Of a stretch of 64,000 bases of DNA, positions 12,712 to 22,408 are shown piece after piece. Position 1 is the stretch's first letter. The number at the start of each line of letters is the position of its first letter. The notes under the pieces were generated by a model. It ran no database searches, was not told the origin of the DNA, and saw nothing but the letters and a program-made list of their open reading frames with translations. The stretch is from Odiellus spinosus (Eukaryota > Arthropoda > Arachnida > Opiliones > Phalangiidae), in NCBI GenBank assembly GCA_963920705.1, contig OY987233.1:5694001-5758000 (forward strand). Reading direction: 5' to 3'. Made by a program: the position numbers and the translations under genes.

Positions 12712-13040
12712 AAAGTGAGGCTGTCACAGATTTATATGAACTCCAAATGAAAATTGAGTTTCATTTTCGGAAAGATCGTTAAAAAACGATTCAAAATATA
12801 TATACATATGTCATAGAAAAAAATTACAGTGACAGTAAAAATACATATTTTATAATCGCCATTTTCGAAATTTTTAAAATTAAAATGTTAATGCAATACT
12901 ACGTCATCAATATGGTCGCGTGATTTCGCTAATGTATACAACCTATTGTTGATTCTCTCGCATTCTGGCACAAGTGATAAGTTCGCTTTCGCGCGGTCTT
13001 TTTCGTAAAAGTACTTAATCCAGAAAGTCAACTACCTTTC
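12712..13040. repeat. Dispersed repeat I, copy 2
   Basis: Same order of landmarks as 2040-2340, extended by TATGGTCGCGTG and TTTCGCGCGGTCTTTTTCG up to a terminal AAGTACTTAATCC. Confidence 0.75.
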
Positions 13041-13121
13041 GTACGAAAATTATCTAATTACGCTCTAGAAATGAACTACGTCAAAAAAATTACCTATATA
13101 TTTTTGACATTTTCATTTTAG

Positions 13122-13408
13122 CACACTATCTTTTCTTAATCGATTTGAAACAGTAAAATCAAAAGGATATTCAAATCGTCAGGAATCGTTTTAAGCGTCA
13201 CGTGTTCACGCGTTATCTTTATAAATCGATTTATCGTAGCTTCATCTATCGGTTGTTGAAACCGAATCGATACGAAACTGGTTTCCGAAGCAGTTTCGAG
13301 AAATCGAATCAAATCGATTCGAGAAAAGACGGTTTCTAGTTCGTACGACTTTAGCGAATCGATTTGAAACGATTTAAATCGATCCCAAGGCCTAGTATGA
13401 ACGCATCA
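13122..13408 (-). mobile_element. Non-autonomous element B, copy 3
   Basis: Runs from the diverged end AGCACACTATCTTTTCTTAA through TCGTAGCTTCATCTATCGG to CCTAGTATGAACGCA. Confidence 0.75.
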
Positions 13409-13676
13409 ACCCGGTGGATAAAATTTTGAATGTGGTGTTTTAATAGATATGATAAGAATTCGAAAAAAATAGGGCCAACCTCACTTTAAAAAATTTTAAT
13501 ATTTTTTTTTTATTATTTTACTATCAAATTAATCTGGTGTATGATCGAACCAGTCTTATTTACCTCATTAATAATTAGGACTGGTTGAATAATTATACCC
13601 ACATCGTATCGTATCGATTTTAAAAAAAGATTATCTAAAACGTTTCAAATTATGGAAATATTTAAGTTTTTTTTTC

Positions 13677-13707
<31 letters not shown>

Positions 13708-13950
13708 GGAAATAAATTAAGTTTTTTCGTGAGGGGTAGCCGATAGCGCTGAGATGTATATCAAGCGGGTTTTTTGACGCTTTACGCCCACAGACTGCGT
13801 AATATATTTCAAAACACGATGGACTATACCTACTTATAATTCATTTTTACTCGTATACGAAGATGGAATAATTTTCCATTGGGAATTTGTTCCCAACTAT
13901 AGGGCTAAAGTGAGGCTATCACCACATATGCGTAATATTATTACATAAGT

Positions 13951-14214
13951 CGCGTTCATACTAGGCATTGGTATCAAAACGTTTCGCTAGAGTCGTGTGA
14001 ACGAGACACCGTCTTTTCTCGAATCTATTGGATTCGATTTCTCGAAACTGCTTCGGGAACCAGTTTCATACCGAGTCGGTTTCAACAACTGATAGATGAT
14101 ACTTCAGTGAATCGATTTATAAAGATAATGCGTGAACACGTGACGCTTAAAACGATTCCTGGCGATTTGAATATCGGATTAGCATTTCTAAATCGATTTG
14201 AAACAGTAAAATCA
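13951..14214 (+). mobile_element. Non-autonomous element B, copy 4, right end lost
   Basis: Starts GTCGCGTTCATACTAGGC and runs to TTGAAACAGTAAAATCAGCG, where family C sequence begins. The usual terminal GCTAGTGTGACC is missing. Confidence 0.7.
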
Positions 14215-14510
14215 GCGAAAGTTCTGGTAAATGTACCGGCAGATTCTGATTCTAGACACTCTAGCGGAGGAAGCCACTCTTTGGAGAAATTCAGGAGTTG
14301 GGAGGGAAAACAATATAGCCAAGCGCGCCCCGCCTAAATTCCGCCCCTCTCTCCCGATTCAGAATATCGAGGAAGAGTCCAAAGCACTCGAGCCAGACAG
14401 GGGTGATGACATTTTTGGCTATTTTTAAGTGACGTAAAACTGGATTTTTGCTGATAGTATTAAGCTACGGGGCGTTGTTTACTTTTATGGTATAAAGTGA
14501 TAGACTTTTG
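14215..14510. mobile_element. Non-autonomous element C, copy 3, left end missing
   Basis: Contains the inverted middle of copy 1 (GGTAAATGTACCGGCAGATT) and the intact right end TATAAAGTGATAGACTTTTG, but no left terminal repeat. Its left border abuts the truncated B4 at 14214. Confidence 0.75.
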
Positions 14511-16129
14511 ATTATCTACTTTAATTTGATTTGCAACTCATGAATGGTCCGTAACACCCTCATTTAAAATAAGAATACGAGTTAATTAAAAACACGACGT
14601 GAAAGATCAGTCAGATAAGATTAAAATATTAAAGTAGGTTTAGGCTAAGCGTTTATTTCTTATCGCGGTTTCGATATGGATACTAACTAAATCTCAAACG
14701 TTACGTTTTGGTTGTCTAGATATCATGATGAACATTACTTATCACTCCCCTAAAACTTCGCCATTTACGAGTTTTACGCGTGGTCCTTGATTCTATTCGG
14801 TAACATTAGGAGTTCCAAAAACTTTTGTTTATGGCCAATGGCGAAATAGATGACGTCTTTCGATAGAGAATCGATCTCATTTTCTTTTGATTCGAGTTGG
14901 GTGAACGACGGACCGACAAACCAAAATCATTTAGTAATATCTATACTATAGGTGGGGTGGAAGAAGGAACATTTTTTTATCTGGGTGTGTGTATAGTCGA
15001 TTAGCGCCCCGTGACTCACGACGCGCTTAAGGCACGTTATCACACATTTTTCACTACATAAGTATAGACGAATATGAAATTGAAGAGGAGCTTGCATTGG
15101 GGTACACTCTTTACGCGCCGATCTGTTAAGAGATGTCGCTATCGTAGTTCCCATTCTGTTCCTATTCTGATTGGCTAAGCTATGACGAGAGACAAACTAG
15201 GTGTTAACCCCTCCCCTCGCGCTTCGAGACTCGACGCGTTTCCCATAGCAACGGGTGTAATACGTGGATAGGTACGAGAGCGAGAGATACAGAGAGGCGC
15301 AGGTGAGCCATCTATTGTGACAATTCATCATTATATTTGTACCTCAATGGCCGTAGCCCCTGGAACAGTCGAGGGATCAGTTCGTTTATGAGTATGAAAA
15401 TTTCGAATTCACAATGGAAGCGTAATAAAAATGGTCTCAATTTGTTCATTCTCACTAAGATTGAAATACATCATCTCTTGGTATTAATATATGTTTTTTT
15501 GATACTAAAATCGTTTTTTTATATGAAAACGCGTCTTTATGAATAGAATTGGGTCGCTATATCAAGGAAAAAGTCGTATTAACCCTTTTTGACGCGAAAA
15601 AAATAGCTAGTTTCCTCAAATAATCATCTCGTTAATGAAGTTTAGGGGTGGCCGGCCAACTCCCATACCAGAGAGAGCCGCGAGACAGCGTGGCCTCACT
15701 ATTTCACACCCCCGGCTATTTTAAAGTTTTATATTTAAGATTGTTTTCTAAACAGGGCTTTCCTCGCTTAATAATCGACACTAATTGACTCCTTATTTCC
15801 TCGAAGTTTTACAAATCAGCTTTCACGCGGCGTTCTAAAGAAAATATTAATATTTTTGTAATTTCTTAAAAACTAATGGCGTTTTTCTTTGGACTGATCC
15901 GACTGCTCCAGGACCACTCCTAAGTCCTAAAATAATTGGCCCAAAGTATTTTGGGTTGCTCTGGGAGTTGTCGGAGCAGCCTAAAGAACAAAAAAACGCC
16001 GTAAGAGTCGCCGTTAAATTAGTTCTCGGCTTAGAAGTTAAATGAATTTTATCAAATTTAATTTAATCCCTCTTTTCCTTCGGATATTTCTGGGATATTT
16101 TAAAGTCACTGACCACGTTGGACATAACA
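14511..16129. other. Gene-free stretch with a promoter-like GC-richer island
   Basis: No supported gene. Positions 14,990-15,320 are richer in GC and CpG than the surroundings and carry an inverted CCAAT (GATTGGCT at 15,170) and an X-box. Positions 15,880-16,010 form a short inverted element with ends GGCGTTTTTCTTTGG and CTAAAGAACAAAAAAACGCC. Confidence 0.5.
15238..15252 (+). promoter_or_regulatory. RFX X-box-like motif
   Basis: GTTTCCCATAGCAAC fits the RFX-factor X-box (half sites GTTTCC and AGCAAC, 3-base spacer). RFX sites commonly mark promoters of ciliary and sensory-neuron genes. A short ATG frame (MAVAPGTVEGSVRL, stop) follows at 15,347, but I could not extend it into a gene. Confidence 0.35.
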
Positions 16130-16445
16130 AATATGCGGGTTATTCGTATATTTTTAGATATTTAATTTTCGGATAAATTGTTTCTAACTAAAAAATTAAA
16201 TTTGTATATTCGTATAATTGTTAAATGTATAAGATTTACCCGAAGATAAGCGTTTGGCGCTTTATATACGAACAAATTACTCGTTTTCAAACGTAATAAG
16301 ATGGATAAGAAAATTCACATTTCAAGAATCAGTCTAAAATATAAGAAAAATATTTCAAATTGACTTTTAATTTGAAGAATATAAATAAAACAACGAAACT
16401 AAGATTTTAAATCATCTTTTTATTCGTTATTTTTCACGAAAATAA
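16130..16445. repeat. Dispersed repeat N, copy 2
   Basis: Closely follows the sequence of 1010-1320 in the same orientation, including ACGAACAAATTACTCGTTTT, and then diverges abruptly after AAATAAATT. Confidence 0.7.
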
Positions 16446-17149
16446 ATTCAAAGACTGTTCTATTTTTAGCTCCAAGTTTCCCTTTAAATAATATTATATT
16501 TAATTAAAAATCTAATCCTATAATTGTTATTATCGTGTTTGGTCGGCCCCCGTTGTGGCGCCGTAATTTCTATCCGGTATTTGATGAGATAGCGAGGGAA
16601 TAAGGTAGTTTATATTTTCTCTATAATGAACTAATAAATTCAGGAATGCAGACGCTCGCGTCCGTCAAATAGCGAAAGGGGCGAACGATGGGAGGAGTTC
16701 CCACCGTGTTAAATCATTTCTAGTTTACATTAAGCTTAATACGTGACACTATAAGGAGAATAGTTTAATACAAGTTGCAAATTACGTCTGATTACAATCT
16801 TTGTTTCGCCCGGAAAGCGGACAGACCAGAAAAGATGACTTGAAAATTAAAAGTCGCCCCTTTTTTTTTTTTACAAACATTGAAAGTTCGTTCACATCCC
16901 AGTTATTAATCCCGTGTTTTATTATGTACCGTGCAGGGGTTGCAAATGTTACCCAAGTTCAAGGTTTATACTTCAAATGATAACTTTAATTGGCACCTTA
17001 ATTTTAAAGGAATTAAAATAAACCATGATTTGAAAATGAACCAACTTTTGATTTTATTTTCACAATGTTTAAAATAATGTTTAGACGACATTTTAGTGAT
17101 TAATTTCACCCTAGGGTAAATTTATGGCCTTCATTATAGCTATTCCGAC

Positions 17150-17535
17150 AGGTTAATCATGCTTTAAGTTTACAACAATTACGATTGATATGTGGTTCTG
17201 AAAGTTTTGTCTTCAGAGCTTTCGCCCGAGGAGAGAGGAAAAAATTCAAAAACTCTAAACGGTCGAGATACGGAATTTGAAATTGCCCTCTCTAACGGTT
17301 GAGATTGGAACTAAGTAGGCGGTGCTAATATCGCGCCGAACTATCTAGACGTTTACAGGGGTGGAAATGTGTCGAGGGAAAACGACTCTTCCCTCTCTCT
17401 CGCGAAACGAAGGAGCGTGTCTCGCCCGGCCGTCGCGATTTCGAGTCTGATTTACTCTAGAATGAATATACTGGGCCTGGCCGCCTTTCTGTACAAATTT
17501 CAGAATACTTAGGGTGAAACCATGGACTGAGAAAA
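17150..17535 (+). repeat. Dispersed repeat O, copy 2
   Basis: Second copy of the block at 152-545, with single-base changes and small deletions that destroy any shared reading frame. Confidence 0.75.
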
Positions 17536-17790
17536 AATGGATTCATCTCGTTGGTCCAATTTTTCATTCAAATTCATTGCACCTCAAGTCCTCAACCAAA
17601 CTTTAATTAATTTAAACACTAAAAAAAGTGTCCAATAAATATTGAGAAAATTCTAAATTACTTTTTTAATTAGCGTACTAATTCCGAAAATAAATTAAAA
17701 CTTCATTTTAAAACTACTATTTCGTGGCAAGAACACTTCTCCAAATATTTGTTCTTAGACAAAGTTATACAGGGTGACATGTAACAAGAG

Positions 17791-18091
17791 CTACGGTCAC
17801 ACTAGTATTTCTTAATCGATTTGAAAAGATAAAATCAAACCGATATTCAAATCGCCAGGAATCGTTTTAAGCGTCGCTTGTTCACGCATTATCTTTATAA
17901 ATCGATTTAATTGTAGCTTCATCTATCGGCTGTTGAAACCGAAACGGTATGAAACTGATTCCGAAGCAGTTTGGAAAAATTGAATCAAATCGCAAATCGA
18001 TTCGAGAAAAGACGGTTTCCCTTTCACACGACTCTAGCGAAACGTTTTGAAACGGTTTAAATCGATTCCAAGACATAGTATGAACGCATGG
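17791..18091 (-). mobile_element. Non-autonomous element B, copy 5
   Basis: Full-length minus-orientation copy from GCTACGGTCACACTAGTATT to CATAGTATGAACGCA. A 64-codon frame inside it is repeat sequence, not a gene. Confidence 0.8.
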
Positions 18092-18120
18092 CCTCAGCGT
18101 GTTGCTTATGTACCATCCGC

Positions 18121-18279
18121 TTAAAGGCCTTATCTGCTCTGAAATTCGCCTCTTTAAAATGATCTTTCCTTATATACACACAGCCTAGCTTTGACTGTAC
18201 AGTTTGTTATGGTCAACGTCGTCTGCTAAGCTAGAAAAGAAGGCGACTTTAAAGGGGATATTGCAATTAGTCCCTTTAA
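18121..18279. mobile_element. TTAA-flanked MITE A, copy 1
   Basis: TTAA-AGGCCTTATCTGC at the left and TAGTCCCT-TTAA at the right. The interior carries CACACAGCCTAGCTTTGACT and GTCGTCTGCTAAGCTAGAAA. The right terminal repeat is partly degraded (ATTGCAATTAG). Confidence 0.85.
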
Positions 18280-19029
18280 AGGCCTAGAATTTCCTCTGCC
18301 TGTCACCATGGAAATAAACTCACCTTCTAGACGTCCTGTTTTGAGGAAAGTCTAAATGCAATGGGGAGCCTAGAAGGTGAGTTTAAGAAGAAGTACTAAG
18401 CCTTTGTTAGTCAGGGTACCGTGTCACCTTGTACGTGATGGGATTACACTTGGACCACGTAACGTCTTTCAATCTGTCGTAATATAATGAAGAGAGTTCG
18501 CGATGCCTCGAAGCTTTAATAAAAACATTCTCATCCTCCTTGAATGATCATGTCCTCTTTAGAATGCGGACGACGACTTTGAAAGTTTTGAAAACCGAAG
18601 GTAAAGAGGTTTGGAAAAAAAAAAAAAAACTATAAAAACACCAAACAGGGGCCATCAATTTCACCGAGAAAAGGTTTTCGCTAGGCATCGGAGACCGATC
18701 GGGTTAAAGACCTCGTCAATAAATTAAAAGAGGAGAAACTACGAAGCAAGAAACCAAGAAGTTTCTTTTCAAAAGCAGATAGAAATTCTACTCGCGCGCG
18801 TTAAGCAACGGTCGGAGAGACTTTTCTAAAAGTCCTTAATCGGGTGCTTGACCTTAACTTGGAAGATGCCTCGACGGACCAACATCGCGTCAAATCCTCC
18901 TTTTTTTTTAGAAACCTTCCCACCGTTTTATTGTATTATATTTTGTCTAAATATGTAGTATTTGTTGGTGTGTTTGTTCAAGAGCTCTTCCATGGTGGAA
19001 GCTAGAACTATTAACAATGAACATTATCT
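18280..19029. other. Gene-free stretch
   Basis: No supported gene. Positions 18,320-18,385 hold a small inverted pair (AACTCACCTTCTAGACGT and AGAAGGTGAGTTTAAG). Confidence 0.5.
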
Positions 19030-19715
19030 TAAAGAGAGCATCTTTATCGATTCCTTATCGTTTAAATAGGCCTAATCCACCAGTAAAAAAATTTGGAAAC
19101 AAATATTAAACATGAAATAAATTTAAAAAATATCCGGAAAATAGGCTTAGCTGGATTCACGGAGATCACCTGAACTCCCCTTAAAAGGGCCATCGATCAA
19201 TGTCATTGGTCGCTATGGGGAATGCAGGATCAGGATCTCCATGAATTCAGCTAAGCCTATTTTCAGTTTTGTTTGTAAATTCTTTTATTGGTGGATTAGG
19301 ATAATTTAAGCGATAATGAATCGATATAAATCACTTGTTGCAGAAGTAGATGAAACCCTCCTTTGAAGTCTACTACTCTAATGTTCGATATAGCGCTCCT
19401 CTCTGTATGGGTAAAATTCCCAATTTTACGAGATCGGAGGGGTCCTACTTCAAACCCCTGTCTACGGAAAATTGGAAATTCTCTCTCTCCACAAACGACG
19501 ACGTTTTTTTTTTCACGAACTTCAAGGCTGCTAGAGATATTCGCTCGACGAACTCCCGCTCCGAAAATATCTACCGTTAGGAGGCGTACGAATCGCGCTT
19601 TTTGAAACTAACCCATACAGAGAGGGGTAGACAAGACCAGGGAGTAATAGACTTCAAAGGAGGGTTTCATCTACTTCTGCTTGTTGTTAGGTTGCATTCT
19701 CGCTTAAATAGATTA
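19030..19715. mobile_element. Family F element carrying a nested insertion
   Basis: Outer element: left part TTTATCGATTCCTTATCG...GGCTTAGCTGGATTC, inverted right part CAGCTAAGCCTATTTTC...CGATAATGAATCGATA, then CACTTGTTG and, after the insertion, TTAGGTTGCATTCTC. Element E1 (19341-19679) interrupts its right terminal region. Confidence 0.75.
19341..19679. mobile_element. MITE E, copy 1, with 7-bp target duplication
   Basis: Perfect-looking terminal inverted repeats CAGAAGTAGATGAAACCCTC... of about 38 bp. Direct repeat CTTGTTG flanks both ends (19334-19340 and 19680-19686). The middle contains inverted CTCTCTGTATGGGT and GAAATTCTCTCTCTCCAC-type sequence. Long frames inside on both strands come from the palindromic structure. 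Confidence 0.9.
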
Positions 19716-20828
19716 AGATGAAGATAAAGGAAGGAGAGACTTGTCTGGCAGTTCTGGGCTCCACGTAGGTTACGACGTCATCAAATGTAAATTCAAAAGA
19801 GCCAATAGAAAATTTATAAAGTTTTGATAGACGTTAAGGGATGTTGATTATTCCATCGATATTTGTGTATGATTTGACCAAAAAGTTTAAAATGTTAAAT
19901 ATTAGGGAGTAACTTCATTTTCACAAAAGATCGATAATTATTTGTTACGAGACTATTTTTGATACCCGATTCTTTTAATACGCCTTTAACCATCTTGTTC
20001 TATCTTTTTTTCTTCCTGATAGGAAACTTCATCCATTTGGCGCCTCGTTCTATTGGCAGCTAGGCATTAACTGGGATTTTGTATTTTTTTTCTAAATCCC
20101 CGATTGATGGCTATGGCGATAACTACGTTCATCGGCACTCGATATTTATGTCGGATAGTAATTTCGAAAATTCCGTAAGTTTTTAAGCGGTATCATGCTT
20201 AGTAAAGACGCTAGGTCATTGGCTATATATTTTCTTTCACCCGAAATGGATCGAGGTCAGTACTCGTGTCCAGTCAAGTTCGTTACTGGTTAACTTATCC
20301 ATCCCTTGAAAGGTTTCTTGTTCGCTGATTGAGTTAATGATGTCTATTAATTTAAATTAATTTCCTTCTATTGGGCTCTTGATTATAATGTTAATTAAAA
20401 AGACCACATAAATTATTTTGGTTGTTTGTCCATTGGTCTTTGGTATCTATAGACCAATAGAAGAAGATATGGTTAATTAAGCAGACGATTTTGACAACCC
20501 AGGAAGGACTTGTTCAACAATTCTCTGAGTAACTGAGATGGACATTACTATTCATATAACATACAACTATGCATTGACGGAACCTTTTATAATATGATCC
20601 TCAAAGGCATTCAAAGAGTGAATGCCTCAGCGCGTGTCGCGGGGATTTTATTAAACCAAGGGCACAAGGGTATTTTCATTAGTCAGCGGCTTTATTTTTA
20701 ATTGAATGCCAAAATCCGAAGGTTTACATTTTTTGTACAATTCAAAGACACTATCTGAATGTTTTAACTACGCAAACATGTTTTATTTTTCGAAGTAGAA
20801 TCATCAAAGAATTCTCTTCACCCTCCCT

Positions 20829-20991
20829 TTAAAGGCCCTATCTGCTCTGAAACTTGCCCCTTTAAAATGCTCTTCCCTTACGCACGCAGCCTAGCTTTGA
20901 CTGTACAATTTAGTTTGTACAACGTCGTCTGCTAAGCTAGAAAATAAGGCGACTTTAAAGGGGATTTGAAAATCGCAGATAGTCCCTTTAA
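20829..20991. mobile_element. TTAA-flanked MITE A, copy 2
   Basis: TTAA-AGGCCCTATCTGC at the left; the inverted right end is GCAGATAGTCCCT-TTAA. 163 bp including both TTAA. Confidence 0.92.
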
Positions 20992-21867
20992 GGCTAAATT
21001 TTGCTCACTTCTTTTAAAATGATTAATGCATTTCTGGTCCCGATTGCTTGACGTGTTTTTGAGTTTTGTATATATAATAATATGCGAGCCTTAGGGCTTT
21101 CAAAGTTCAAGTTAATAAGTGATTTTATAATCAGGTAATGTTTCAAACGAGGAAGATACTAGTGTTTTTAAATAAGAACTAGTAATTATTTTCTCGATGA
21201 AAACTAATTAGTGTTTGTTCATGAAAGGATTTTGAATAGGAACCAGTGTTTGTACCCGAGGCGCTAATTTCGCGTGATGTTGAGTCTTCAGGGCTCAAAA
21301 AATTTACTCTAAAAATTCTACATTTCCGGATTCGTGTTTGTTTTTTCTTCTTAGTTACTTGGTTTATTTTATTTTGGAAAATAACAAATAGTAAATCATA
21401 TAATTTAATGAGTACTAGTTTTTCCTCGTCTTTACTCTAAAGAATAGCTTAGGTTTAGTAAAAAATTTAGGCCAAATCAGTTCAAGAGAAGTATTACACA
21501 CTTCTGAGCAATTGATTAAGTTCTAATACACTTCGGGCAAAAAATATATAACTGGACATATTATATATGTATAATTTATATCAACCAAAGAAAATTTTGG
21601 CCAAAAGATGGTTACGCATACTGCCAGCGCTCCGTAGCATACTTGCCATGCATAAATTTCTTAAGATTACCGTGTTGAGACAGGAATTGCAATAAAAATA
21701 TATCAATATAATTCGCGAATCGTGGGCTCTTTTAACGGAACTACCTGTGTTTTTATAGCCCCTTTAAAGTCGCCTTTTCTTGCTCAGCAGACGATATAAT
21801 TTAGAATATAATTTAGATATAATTTTCCTCTATTTAGTGTTTCAAATTTAGTTCTCATTATCACTAC

Positions 21868-21999
21868 CAGGGACGGAAATAAGCACAAGTCACTGGTCAT
21901 TTGTCCGATAAATTTTCCAAATGTCCGATAACTTTTGAATTTTAAAGGGGGGTTACTGGACATTTGCCCAATAAGAAAAATTTCTTATTTCCGTCCCTG
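21868..21999. mobile_element. hAT-like MITE, 132 bp, 8-bp target duplication
   Basis: Termini CAGGGACGGAAATAAG and CTTATTTCCGTCCCTG are perfect inverted repeats. The direct repeat ATCACTAC flanks both sides (21860-21867 and 22000-22007). An 8-bp duplication with CAGGG-type ends is the hAT pattern. The interior repeats CATTTGTCCGATAA-like segments. A diverged half copy lies near 54,750-54,805. Confidence 0.9.
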
Positions 22000-22408
22000 A
22001 TCACTACTCTTGCGTTTTATTACTCCATGCTCCTTTTACGATTGTTATATCGTCTGTTATGTCGTCTGCTTTCCTGAACATTCTCCGACACAAAGTTCTC
22101 GAAATAGTTAGTATCGACCTTGACTTTTTTTGTGGTTTGTTTTTAAACGTTAATGACTATGAATAACCGGTTATTATATCCGGCGGGTGATGTTAGAAGC
22201 ACGTGAATCTTAGCCATATCCTTAATGATGGTAATAGTTGAGTCGTAAACTACTCTAATAAAAATCAGTTTTATTGTTGTTGTAAGGAAGCCTTGGTAAT
22301 AGTAACGTATGGTGTTTTGACTTTTGAGTAGTTGATTAGCTACTGATTGAGTATAGAATATATGTTTGTTCATCATTGGAGCCCTATGCTTTAATTTTGA
22401 ATAAAATC

